A DNA stretch of 64,000 nt from Deltaproteobacteria bacterium (lineage in GTDB: Bacteria > Desulfobacterota > Deferrisomatia > Deferrisomatales > JACRMM01), in the NCBI GenBank assembly GCA_016214985.1, contig JACRMM010000057.1:47638-111637 (forward strand), in the 5' to 3' direction. Positions 35,428-43,509 of the stretch are shown here, in pieces. Made by a program: the position numbers and the translations under genes. Numbering within the stretch: the stretch's first letter is position 1; every line of letters starts with the position of its first letter. The notes under the pieces were generated by a model. That model saw only the letters and a list, made by a program, of their open reading frames with translations, ran no database searches and was not told where the DNA came from.

Positions 35428-36864
35428 TCACCGGGCGGGCACCTCGATCTTGTAGCGAGCGAGTTTCTCATACAGGGTGGTCCGGTGGATGTCGAGGAGT
35501 CGGCACGCGCGGCTCTTGTTGTGGCCGGTCATGGCGAGCACGCGCTCGATGAGCTGCTTCTCGGCCCTCTCCACCGCGTCGCGAAGCAGCGTCGACCCGG
35601 ACGGCACGTCCGGTCTGGCGTCCGTCGACAGGACGATCGGCGGAAGATCCTCAACCCGGATCCGGGGCCCGGTCGCGTTCCAGGCCGCCCGCTCCACCAC
35701 GTTCACGAGCTCGCGCACGTTTCCGGGCCAGGAGTAGGAGCGGAGGACGCGGAGCACCTCGTCGTCGAGCTCTCGCGGCCCTGCGCCACGGCTGCTCGCG
35801 TGGCTCTCGAGGAAGTGGGAGGCATAGAGCGCGATGTCCTCCGGATGCTCCCGCAGGGAGGGCACGGAGAGGACCATCTTGCTCAGCCGAAAGTAGAGAT
35901 CGAGGCGGAAGCGGCCGTCCTCAGTGAGCTCCTTCAGATCCACGTTGCTCGCCGCGACCAGGCGGAAGTCCACCCGCCGGGGCGCGGTACCGCCGACCCG
36001 CTCGACCTCCTTCTCCTGGAGCACCCGGAGGAGCTTCGCCTGGATGTCCAGGGGGAGCTCGCCGATCTCGTCCAGGAAGATCGTACCGCCGTCGGCCTGT
36101 TCGAACTTGCCGGGTTTGCCGCCTCGGCTCGCGCCGGAGAACGCGCCCGGCGCGTACCCGAAGAGCTCTGACTCGGCCAGCTCGCGCGGGATGGCGGCAC
36201 AGTTGAGGCGGATGAAGGGACCGCCTGCCCGCGGGCTCTCCGTATGGATCGCGTGGGCGAAGAGCTCCTTTCCGGTCCCGGTCTCACCGATCAGGACGAC
36301 CGTGGCGTCCGATGCCGCGACCCGGCGGGCCAGGGCGACCGTATCCTGCAACTTCTGCCCACCACCCAGGATCTCGTCGAACGTGTACCGATGCTCGCTC
36401 GCCCGCGTCTTGAGCTTCTTCTCATAGTCGGCGACGCGATCCTCCAGGACCCGCAACCGGCGCACGAGCCGCGTGACCTCGTCGAGCCCCTGAAACATCA
36501 CGCTCCCCATGGCGCCCACCACGCGAGCCCCTTTCTTCAACGGGATTCGCGCCACGACCTTGGCCTTGCCCTGGATCTCCTGCAGGTGCGCCACCTCGGC
36601 GCGGCCCGTCTTGCAGACGACGTGAAGTCGGCTGGACGGCACCAGCTCCTCGATGGGGCGGCCCTTGGCGCCCCCCCGGGCAAGGCTCAGGAACCGCTCG
36701 TTTTCCCGGTTCATGAACACCACTCGTCCTTCCCGGTCCACCACGATCAGACCCTCATAGCGGTTGTCCAGGAGCACGCGGATCGCCTCGACGACCTCTT
36801 CGGTCACATCATAGGGACCGAACACCTCGTCGAGCACTTGCTCGAGCTCTCCGAAATCCCTCAT
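35428..36864 (-). CDS. PAS-domain sigma-54 activator (RocR-like enhancer-binding protein)
   Basis: A 478-residue regulator. A PAS domain lies near residues 30-135 (YEGLIVVDREGRVVFMNREN), followed by a short coiled coil. The AAA+ sigma-54 domain is at about 160-390, with Walker A GETGTGKELFAHAIH, contact loop GAFSGA and Walker B GGTIFLDEIGEL. A Fis-type helix-turn-helix closes it (NKSRACRLLDIHRTTLYEKL). No receiver domain is present, so it senses a ligand directly. I choose the ATG at 36864, five bases after GGAGG, over a GTG that overlaps this site. It most likely activates the adjacent dehydrogenase and ligase operons in response to their substrate or CoA ester. Confidence 0.95.
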   Translation of the reverse strand: MRDFGELEQVLDEVFGPYDVTEEVVEAIRVLLDNRYEGLIVVDREGRVVFMNRENERFLSLARGGAKGRPIEELVPSSRLHVVCKTGRAEVAHLQEIQGKAKVVARIPLKKGARVVGAMGSVMFQGLDEVTRLVRRLRVLEDRVADYEKKLKTRASEHRYTFDEILGGGQKLQDTVALARRVAASDATVVLIGETGTGKELFAHAIHTESPRAGGPFIRLNCAAIPRELAESELFGYAPGAFSGASRGGKPGKFEQADGGTIFLDEIGELPLDIQAKLLRVLQEKEVERVGGTAPRRVDFRLVAASNVDLKELTEDGRFRLDLYFRLSKMVLSVPSLREHPEDIALYASHFLESHASSRGAGPRELDDEVLRVLRSYSWPGNVRELVNVVERAAWNATGPRIRVEDLPPIVLSTDARPDVPSGSTLLRDAVERAEKQLIERVLAMTGHNKSRACRLLDIHRTTLYEKLARYKIEVPAR

Positions 36865-36991
36865 GAGCACCTCCAGGGCCTTTAGCTACCACGGGAGAAT
36901 GACGCGGTAAAGCGGCGTCGGGCGCCCGGTCCGACGTGCGGAGAACCGCCGCCTTTGCTCCCCCGGGTCCTCGCATGATAGCCTCGCTGCC

Positions 36992-37636
36992 ATGCCAAGT
37001 CTTCGGGTCTGCGAGATCTTCGCCAGCATTCAAGGAGAGTCCCACTGGGCCGGGTACCCCTGCACGTTCGTGCGGCTGGCGGGGTGCAACCTGGACTGCG
37101 CCTACTGCGACACCCGGTACGCCCGAGAGGGCGGAGAGGAGATGGAGACGGCCGCGGTGCTCGACACCGTGAGGGGGAAGGGGCTTGCGACCGTGGAGGT
37201 AACCGGCGGCGAGCCGCTGCTCCAGGCGGGCACGCCGGATCTCCTGTGGAGGCTCGCAGGGGCTGGTTTTCGGGTGCTTCTGGAGACGAACGGAAGCCTC
37301 CCGGTAGAAGAGGTCCCCCCTCAGGTCCACATCGTGCTGGACCTCAAGACCCCGGGCTCGGGCATGGGAGGCTGGAACCGGTGGGAGAATCTACGCGCAC
37401 TCAAGTCGAGCGATGAGGTAAAGGTGGTCGTGCGAAGCCGGGACGACTACGTCTGGGCGCGCCGCGTGCTGCGCGATTGGGGGGTCCTGGGGCGCCTGCG
37501 CGTCAGCCTGTCGCCGGTGTGGGGAGAACTCGACGCGCAAGAACTCGCCGAGTGGTTGCTCGAGGACCGTCTCGACGTTCGGCTCCAGGTGCAGCTGCAC
37601 CGGATCCTCTGGCCCGGCACCGAACGGGGGGTGTGA
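36992..37636 (+). CDS. queE: 7-carboxy-7-deazaguanine synthase (radical SAM)
   Basis: A 214-residue radical-SAM enzyme with the cluster motif LAGCNLDCAYCDTRY (CX3CX2C, about residues 30-40), the N-terminal EIFASIQGESHWAG and the TGGEPLLQ motif near residue 75. It converts 6-carboxytetrahydropterin to CDG in queuosine/preQ0 synthesis. The C-terminus is short but within the family. No other que gene is in the window; it stands alone, divergent from the activator gene. Confidence 0.93.
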   Translation: MPSLRVCEIFASIQGESHWAGYPCTFVRLAGCNLDCAYCDTRYAREGGEEMETAAVLDTVRGKGLATVEVTGGEPLLQAGTPDLLWRLAGAGFRVLLETNGSLPVEEVPPQVHIVLDLKTPGSGMGGWNRWENLRALKSSDEVKVVVRSRDDYVWARRVLRDWGVLGRLRVSLSPVWGELDAQELAEWLLEDRLDVRLQVQLHRILWPGTERGV

Positions 37637-37671
37637 GCCCGAGCCGCCAACGCCGGGGCCGATCCGTTCGG

Positions 37672-38919
37672 TTACTCGCTCATGGAATCGAGGAACTCCA
37701 GATTCGTCTTGGTCCCCTTCATCCGGTCGAGCAGGAACTCCATGGCATCGACCGGGTTCAAGGGCGAGAGCACCTTGCGCAACACCCAGACGCGGTTGAG
37801 CTCCATGGGAGTGTAGAGCAGGTCTTCTTTCCGCGTTCCAGAGCGCTGCATGTCCAAAGCAGGGAAGACGCGCTTGTCGGCGAGCTTTCGGTCGAGGTGC
37901 AGCTCCATGTTGCCCGTGCCCTTAAACTCCTCGAAGATCACCTCGTCCATACGGCTGCCCGTATCGATGAGCGCGGTCGCGATGATCGTCAGGCTCCCCC
38001 CCTCTTCGATGTTGCGCGCCGCGCCGAAGAACCGCTTGGGCTTGTGGAGCGCGTTGGAGTCCACGCCGCCGGAGAGGATCTTGCCCGAGTGGGGGACCAC
38101 GGTGTTGTAAGCGCGGGCGAGCCGAGTGATCGAGTCCAGCAGGATCACAACGTCCTTGCCGTGCTCCACGTAGCGCTTGGCCTTTTCGATAACCATCTCG
38201 GCCACCTGGACGTGGCGCTGGGCCTGCTCGTCGAAAGTCGACGACACCACCTCGCCCCGAACCGAACGCTGCATGTCGGTCACCTCCTCGGGCCGCTCGT
38301 CGATGAGCAGCACGATGAGGAGCACTTCGGGGTGATTCGTCGTGACAGAGTTCGCGATCTGCTGCAGGAGCACCGTCTTGCCGGTCCGAGGGGGGGCCAC
38401 GATCAGGCCCCGCTGCCCCTTGCCGATCGGGGCGATGAAGTCCACGACCCGCATTGAGTAGAGCGTCGGCTCGTACTCAAGCTTCAGGCGCTCGTTCGGG
38501 TAGATCGGCGTGAGGTTGTCGAACAGCATCCGGGTGCGCGTCTTTTCCGGCGTATCCCCGTTGATGCTGTCCACCTTGAGCAGCGCGAAGTAGCGCTCTG
38601 AGTCCTTCGGTGGCCGGATCTGGCCGCTCACCGTGTCGCCGGTGCGCAGGTTGAACCGCCGGATCTGGCTCGGCGACACGTAGATGTCGTCCGGCCCCGG
38701 CAGGTAGCTGTAATCCGGTGACCGCAGGAACCCGAACCCATCGGGCAGGAGCTCCAGCACCCCTTCGCCGAAGATGCTCCCGTTCTGCTCGGTCTGGGCC
38801 TTGAGCAGCGCAAAGATCAGGTCCTGCTTGCGCAGCCGCGTGGCGCCCTCGATGTTGAGAACTTCGGCCATTTCGGTCAGCTCGTTGATGGACTTTCTCT
38901 TGAGTTCTTGCAGGTGCAT
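37672..38919 (-). CDS. rho: transcription termination factor Rho
   Basis: A 415-residue Rho. The N-terminal LQELKRKSINELTEMAEVL and cold-shock RNA-binding domain (GFGFLRS, DIYVSPSQIRRF) lie within residues 1-125. The ATPase core follows, with Walker A APPRTGKTVLLQ near 180, LIDERPEEVTDM near 210 and LLDSITRLARAYN near 265. The length equals the compact form without insertions. The ATG at 38919 gives the standard start; the in-frame extension upstream is not homologous. Confidence 0.98.
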   Translation of the reverse strand: MHLQELKRKSINELTEMAEVLNIEGATRLRKQDLIFALLKAQTEQNGSIFGEGVLELLPDGFGFLRSPDYSYLPGPDDIYVSPSQIRRFNLRTGDTVSGQIRPPKDSERYFALLKVDSINGDTPEKTRTRMLFDNLTPIYPNERLKLEYEPTLYSMRVVDFIAPIGKGQRGLIVAPPRTGKTVLLQQIANSVTTNHPEVLLIVLLIDERPEEVTDMQRSVRGEVVSSTFDEQAQRHVQVAEMVIEKAKRYVEHGKDVVILLDSITRLARAYNTVVPHSGKILSGGVDSNALHKPKRFFGAARNIEEGGSLTIIATALIDTGSRMDEVIFEEFKGTGNMELHLDRKLADKRVFPALDMQRSGTRKEDLLYTPMELNRVWVLRKVLSPLNPVDAMEFLLDRMKGTKTNLEFLDSMSE

Positions 38920-39239
38920 GGGCGTTGCGCTCCCGTCGTGGGATTTGAGGTTGGACCGTCGCGGCACGGATCGCATGTGGGATCTGAGGTAGGTCGGCGG
39001 TTTGTCAGTGAAGGGATGCAGCCAGGGGAAGAATCTCCAGCGTTTCGGGGGTCGCTTCCGATAAGAGCCGGCGCTCCGCCTCTTCGCAGAGCGCTCGCTC
39101 TGCCCGTAGTCATCTCGTAAGAAGTGTGTCGAAAAGGCCTCTCGGGGGGCCTGACAGCTTGGCGATGAGGATTTTCAGGGGGGCGAGCTGGGTTCTGATT
39201 CCGACAGGAGCCTTAGATAAACGCTGGCGCCCTATCTTG
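38920..39239 (-). other. 320-base leader region of rho
   Basis: No gene is visible. A sigma-70-like promoter may lie at its far end: on the minus strand TTGACA (39238-39243, overlapping the coaE stop) is followed after 18 bases by TATCTA (39214-39219). This would give a leader of about 285 bases. Long leaders that mediate Rho autoregulation are known from enterobacteria; here that is inference only. Confidence 0.4.
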
Positions 39240-39866
39240 TCAACAAGGATTTTCCCCGTTCCCCTTCCTCCACCGTCGAAGCAACGTCTCCACTTGGCGC
39301 CGAAGATCCTCCCGGGAGCCGCGGTTGTCGAGGACCCGGTCTCCCCGCCGCGCCTTTTCCTCGATGTCGAGCTGCGCGGCGAGTCGCGCCTCCGCCTGCT
39401 CCGGAGAAAGCCCGTCTCGGGCCTCCAGCCGAGAAACCTGCACGGTGCGCGGCACATAGACGACCACCACCTCGTCGAATCGTCCCTCCATGCTGCACTC
39501 GAAGAGAAGCGGAACGTCATAGACCACCAGGGCGTCCGCATCCGAAGCCCGAATTTCCCCGATCACCCGATCCGCTTCCTCGGCCACGCGCGGGTGGACG
39601 ATCGCGTTGAGCCGGCTACGAGCCGCCGCGTCGCGAAAGACGACCGCCGCCAGGGCTTCCCGGTCCAGGGACCCGTCGGGCCGCAGGATCCGGCTGCCGA
39701 ACGCCTCGCTGAGATCTCGAAGCGCCGGCCTCCCAGGCTCCACGACACGGCGGGCGAGTTGGTCCGCATCGACGACGACCACCCCGGCGTCCGCGAAAAA
39801 CCTCGCGGCGGTGCTCTTTCCCGTCGCGATGCCGCCGGTGAGTCCGACCAGCCGCACCCGCTTCAC
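39240..39866 (-). CDS. coaE: dephospho-CoA kinase
   Basis: A 208-residue kinase that makes CoA from dephospho-CoA and ATP. It has the P-loop GLTGGIATGKST at residues 7-18, the DADQLARRVV motif near 33 and VVYDVPLLFE near 108, followed by the lid region. The GTG start at 39866 overlaps the TGA of the upstream pgeF gene, so the two are translationally coupled. The longer frame through that overlap is not homologous. Confidence 0.95.
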   Translation of the reverse strand: MKRVRLVGLTGGIATGKSTAARFFADAGVVVVDADQLARRVVEPGRPALRDLSEAFGSRILRPDGSLDREALAAVVFRDAAARSRLNAIVHPRVAEEADRVIGEIRASDADALVVYDVPLLFECSMEGRFDEVVVVYVPRTVQVSRLEARDGLSPEQAEARLAAQLDIEEKARRGDRVLDNRGSREDLRRQVETLLRRWRKGNGENPC

Positions 39867-40597
39867 AGCGCCTCGCTCCACCCGAGGAACGCGCACAGGC
39901 GCCCCGTGCGCCCCTCCCGTCGGTAGGAGAAGAGGAGGTCGGGGCGGCACGCCGTGCACAGGTTGACGTGCTCCAGGTTCGAGGCAGCTACGCCCACGGC
40001 CAAGAGCTGGTCGGCCACAAACCCCGGTAGGTCGAATCGAAATTTTCTTGACCCTTCGGGCCGAAGGCTCGGCGAGTCGCAGCCGACCGCCTCGGCCACA
40101 TCCGCGCCGACCTCATAACAGCAGGGGCCGATGGACGGTCCCAGAGCTACCAGCACTTCATCGGCCCGAACCCCCATGGCCTTTAGCGTCGCCGCCGCGA
40201 TTCCGCCCACGGCCCCCCTCCACCCCGCATGGGCGAGCCCGAGGGTACGGGAGGCAGGATGGCAAAAGAGGACCGGGAGGCAGTCCGCGGTGCGCACGCC
40301 CAAGAGCACGCCCGGGGGCGGACGCCCCGCCCAGGCATCGCCCTCGGGTTCCGCCTCCGGATCGTCGGGCCCGGCCACCGCCACCCCATGTACCTGCCGG
40401 AGGAGCCGCAGCCGACGGGCTCCTGCCAGTTCTTCCTCGAGGCGCACCCGGTCTTCCGGGTGGGCGAAGTCCCCCGCGGCGCGAAGGGTGAAGCCGTGCA
40501 ACAACCCGGGTACGCGGCCCAGCAGCTCAGACGAGGCGAACACATCGAGCGGGTTCCTCCCGTCACGCCGTTCCGGTATCCTTGGTGTATGGTCCAT
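39863..40597 (-). CDS. pgeF: purine nucleoside phosphorylase/laccase-domain protein (YfiH family)
   Basis: A 244-residue YfiH/PgeF protein. The zinc-site motif RTADCLPVLFCHP is near residue 105, HAGWRGAVGGI near 127 and LGPSIGPCCYEVG near 157, with RQVHG near 73. The family was first called polyphenol oxidase and is now linked to purine nucleoside phosphorolysis and peptidoglycan editing. The ATG at 40597 has a good GAGGAG site. It overlaps, tail to tail at their 5' ends, the divergent DUF3108 gene by nine bases. Confidence 0.92.
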   Translation of the reverse strand: MDHTPRIPERRDGRNPLDVFASSELLGRVPGLLHGFTLRAAGDFAHPEDRVRLEEELAGARRLRLLRQVHGVAVAGPDDPEAEPEGDAWAGRPPPGVLLGVRTADCLPVLFCHPASRTLGLAHAGWRGAVGGIAAATLKAMGVRADEVLVALGPSIGPCCYEVGADVAEAVGCDSPSLRPEGSRKFRFDLPGFVADQLLAVGVAASNLEHVNLCTACRPDLLFSYRREGRTGRLCAFLGWSEAL

Positions 40598-41329
40598 CGA
40601 ACCCTCGCTCTCCTCTGGCTCGTCCTCGCCGCCCCCGCCCTCGCGCTCGCCCCGCCCCCGGATCTGGCGCGGCTGGTCGGAGAGAGGCTGGAGTTCCGCA
40701 TCCGCTGGGGCGTCATACCCGCGGGCACCGCGTACCTCGAAGTCCTGCCGGACACGGGGGGGCGCCTGCGTTTTCGGGCGCGCGCCCAGACTCTTCCCCT
40801 GCTCGACCGCATCTATCCCGTCCAGGACCTCGTAGAGTCCACCGTGCTCGCGGCCGAGCACCGCGTCCTTCGGTACTACAAGAAAGCGAAGGAGGGCTGG
40901 GGACGGGCGCGGGAGGACGAGGTCCTCTTCGACCCAGGGGCCGGAACGGCTCGCTTCTTCAAAGACGGCGAGGCCCGGCGCACCCTCAACGTTCCCCCCG
41001 GCGTCCAAGACCCGCTCTCGTGCTTCTACTGGTACCGGACCCGGCCCGTGGTCGACGACCGACCCGTTTCGCTCGACGTCACCGACGGCTCCAAGCTCAT
41101 CACCGGCACGGTCACGGTACTAGGCCGCGAAACCGTCGAGACGCCGGCCGGCTCGTTCCAGACCGTTCTCGTCGAGCCTCGGATCGAGGGGATCGGCGGC
41201 ATCTTCAAGAAGAGCCCAGGGGCCCGCATCCTCGTCTGGCTCACCGACGATTCGTGGCGGCGGCCCGTGAAGCTTCAGAGCAAGGTGATCGTAGGCCACT
41301 TCACCGCGGAGCTGACGAAGATCTGGTAG
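40589..41329 (+). CDS. DUF3108 family exported protein
   Basis: A 246-residue protein with a signal peptide (LALLWLVLAAPALALA) and a mainly beta-strand body, with GERLEFRIRWGVIPAGTAYLEV near residue 33 and the C-terminal TDDSWRRPVKLQSKV. This matches the DUF3108 family of periplasmic proteins of unknown function, often near cell-envelope genes. The start at 40589 is chosen because it gives the signal peptide, though no clear ribosome site precedes it and it overlaps the divergent pgeF start. Confidence 0.8.
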   Translation: MVHRTLALLWLVLAAPALALAPPPDLARLVGERLEFRIRWGVIPAGTAYLEVLPDTGGRLRFRARAQTLPLLDRIYPVQDLVESTVLAAEHRVLRYYKKAKEGWGRAREDEVLFDPGAGTARFFKDGEARRTLNVPPGVQDPLSCFYWYRTRPVVDDRPVSLDVTDGSKLITGTVTVLGRETVETPAGSFQTVLVEPRIEGIGGIFKKSPGARILVWLTDDSWRRPVKLQSKVIVGHFTAELTKIW

Positions 41330-41353
41330 GAGGCCCATGGTGCCGACCTACGC

Positions 41354-42316
41354 TCAGGGGCGCGGCACCATCCCCCCCAGATCCTCGATCAGACGCGCCA
41401 TCTCCTCCGGTACCGGTGCCTCGAAGGCCAGCGCCTCTCCCGTTCGAGGGTGGCGGAAGCCCAGCCTCCACGCGTGCAGCACCTGGACCCGCTCTGCGGA
41501 CAGCCGGCGCCGGGCAAGCGGGTCCGAGATCCCCCGGGAGGACGACACGCCGCCGTACAACGGGTCACCGGCGACCGCGTGTCCGGCAGCCGCCAGATGG
41601 ACCCGGATCTGGTGAGTGCGTCCGGTCTCGATCCGCACCTCCACGAGGGTGGCCCCAGTCAACGGCTGCAGGACACGCCATCGGGTCACGGCGGGTCGCC
41701 CCCGCGGCACGTCGACCGCCATCTTCTTTCGGTGCGTGGGATGACGCCCCACGGGCCGGTCAATCAACCCCTCGCCGGAGAGGCGCCCGACCACGACGGC
41801 CAGGTATACCTTGGTCACGGATCGGCCCTGAAACTGCCCCTGGAGGTCTCTGTGGGTCTGGTCGTCCTTGGCGACGACGAGGAGCCCCGACGTATCCTTG
41901 TCGAGCCGGTGGACGATTCCGGGCCGCAGCACCCCTCCCACGCCCGAGAGGTCGCGGCAGCGGTGGAGCAGTGCGTTCACGAGGGTTCCCGACGGATGGC
42001 CTGGTGCGGGGTGCACCACGAGGCCGCGAGGCTTCGAGACCACGGCGAGCCAGGGGTCCTCGTAGAGCAGCTCGACCGGAAGGTCTTCGGCCTCCGCGTG
42101 CGCCGGCCTGGGTGGAGGGATCTCGAGGCGAATCGCCTCGCCGCCCTTCAGCCGGTGGGACGCCCGCACGGGCTTTCCGTCCACCCGGACTCTTCCGTCG
42201 GCGAGGAGGCGTTGGACCTGGGCGCGGGAGAGCGAAAGTGGAAGACCGGCGAGGTACCGATCGATTCTGCCGGCGGGTGCCTCGGCCACCACCTCGCGAA
42301 CGACGTCGTCCCTCAC
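41354..42316 (-). CDS. rluD: 23S rRNA pseudouridine synthase, RluD family
   Basis: A 320-residue enzyme with an N-terminal S4 RNA-binding domain (residues 15-80, RAQVQRLLADGRVRVDGKPV) and the pseudouridine synthase core. The catalytic aspartate lies in VHRLDKDTSGLLVVAK near residue 135, and GRTHQIRVHLA is near 235. It isomerises uridines of 23S rRNA, probably in the helix-69 loop. The start is GTG at 42316, three bases after the preceding small gene, with which it forms an operon. Confidence 0.94.
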   Translation of the reverse strand: MRDDVVREVVAEAPAGRIDRYLAGLPLSLSRAQVQRLLADGRVRVDGKPVRASHRLKGGEAIRLEIPPPRPAHAEAEDLPVELLYEDPWLAVVSKPRGLVVHPAPGHPSGTLVNALLHRCRDLSGVGGVLRPGIVHRLDKDTSGLLVVAKDDQTHRDLQGQFQGRSVTKVYLAVVVGRLSGEGLIDRPVGRHPTHRKKMAVDVPRGRPAVTRWRVLQPLTGATLVEVRIETGRTHQIRVHLAAAGHAVAGDPLYGGVSSSRGISDPLARRRLSAERVQVLHAWRLGFRHPRTGEALAFEAPVPEEMARLIEDLGGMVPRP

Positions 42317-42319
42317 GGG

Positions 42320-42586
42320 CTACCAGATCGGCGAAGAGACGTAGCCGAAGGGTTTGACCAGGAAGTCGACCAGGGCTTTCTCGAAGAACCCCCGCGGCAA
42401 CAGTTCCGCGTCGACGCGAGACTCGTAGTGCCCCCGCCCCTCTTCGATCTGGGGAGCCAGAGACAGGAAAAGGTCGTCCTTGGACAGCCCCCGCTCCACC
42501 GCTGCTTGGTTGTAAGCGGCGATGTCGCTTACAATGGTCCGGGCCAGTCGGCGGGCCGCGTCGGCGTCTCGGATCGGCTCATCCAT
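42320..42586 (-). CDS. conserved small protein of unknown function (88 aa)
   Basis: An 88-residue, helical, charged protein with the segments ARRLARTIVSDIAAYNQ and PQIEEGRGHYESRV. I recall similar small proteins in other delta-proteobacteria-like genomes, but no function. It lies three bases upstream of rluD on the same strand. The ATG at 42586 follows GAGGTT weakly; a longer form starting at 42637 is possible. The spacing suggests cotranscription with the rRNA-modifying enzyme. Confidence 0.7.
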   Translation of the reverse strand: MDEPIRDADAARRLARTIVSDIAAYNQAAVERGLSKDDLFLSLAPQIEEGRGHYESRVDAELLPRGFFEKALVDFLVKPFGYVSSPIW

Positions 42587-42674
42587 GGGAACCTCGCAGA
42601 GGGTGAGGTCCGACTGTATCACCCGGCTTCCAGCCACTCAAGCCTGACGCCGGCTGCCCGCCCTCGGAGGCGCC

Positions 42675-43496
42675 ATGAAGCTGCCCTTCACCAAGATGCA
42701 CGGCCTTGGGAACGACTTCGTGGTCGCGGACTGTCGCACGACGCAGTGGGGCGACTGGGAGGCTCTCTCCCGCCGGGTCGCAGACCGGCGTCTGGGCGTG
42801 GGATGCGACCAGGTGCTCCTGCTCTACCCTTCCACGGTGGCCGATTTTCGCATGGACATCCACAACGCGGACGGCAGCCGGGTCGAGATGTGTGGCAACG
42901 GGATCCGCTGCTTCGCCAAGTACTTGCGCGACAAGGGCATCACCGCCGCCGAAGAGATCCGGGTGGAGACCCTGGCGGGGATCATGGTGCTGCGAATCCG
43001 CGGCGATCTGATCGAGGTCGACATGGGCGAGCCCGTGTTCGACGGCCGGAAGATCCCCGTGGACGCGGACGGCCCGGTTCAAGAGCACCCGCTCCCCCTT
43101 CGGCAGGGGGCGGTGAAGGTCACGTGCGTTTCCATGGGCAACCCCCACGCGGTCCTCTTCGTGGACGAGGCGGAGAGCTATCCCGTCGAGCGGGTGGGAC
43201 CGGAGGTGGAGCGGCACCCCTTCTTCCCGCGGCGCGTGAACGTGGAGTTCGTCCAGGTGCTCGGCCCCGACGCCGTCCGCATGCGGGTCTGGGAACGCGG
43301 ATCGGGCGTGACCATGGCGTGCGGCACGGGCGCGTGCGCGGCAGCCGTAGCGTCCCACTGGACCGGACGGACCAAGCGGGACGTGACGGTGCACCTCGAT
43401 GGCGGAGCGCTCCGGATCCTCTGGGATGAGAGTTCCGGGCGAGTCACCATGACCGGTCCGGCCACGACCGTCTTCGAGGGCGAGTTCTACCTTTGA
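42675..43496 (+). CDS. dapF: diaminopimelate epimerase
   Basis: A 273-residue DapF that converts LL- to meso-diaminopimelate for peptidoglycan and lysine. The two catalytic cysteines are in EMCGNGIRCFAKY (about residue 76) and MACGTGACAAAVAS (about 216). FTKMHGLGNDFVV marks the N-terminus. The ATG follows GGAGGCGCC. lysA, the next step for lysine, lies about 6 kb downstream on the same strand but not in the same operon. Confidence 0.97.
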   Translation: MKLPFTKMHGLGNDFVVADCRTTQWGDWEALSRRVADRRLGVGCDQVLLLYPSTVADFRMDIHNADGSRVEMCGNGIRCFAKYLRDKGITAAEEIRVETLAGIMVLRIRGDLIEVDMGEPVFDGRKIPVDADGPVQEHPLPLRQGAVKVTCVSMGNPHAVLFVDEAESYPVERVGPEVERHPFFPRRVNVEFVQVLGPDAVRMRVWERGSGVTMACGTGACAAAVASHWTGRTKRDVTVHLDGGALRILWDESSGRVTMTGPATTVFEGEFYL

Positions 43497-43509
43497 GGGG
43501 TTCAGCACC

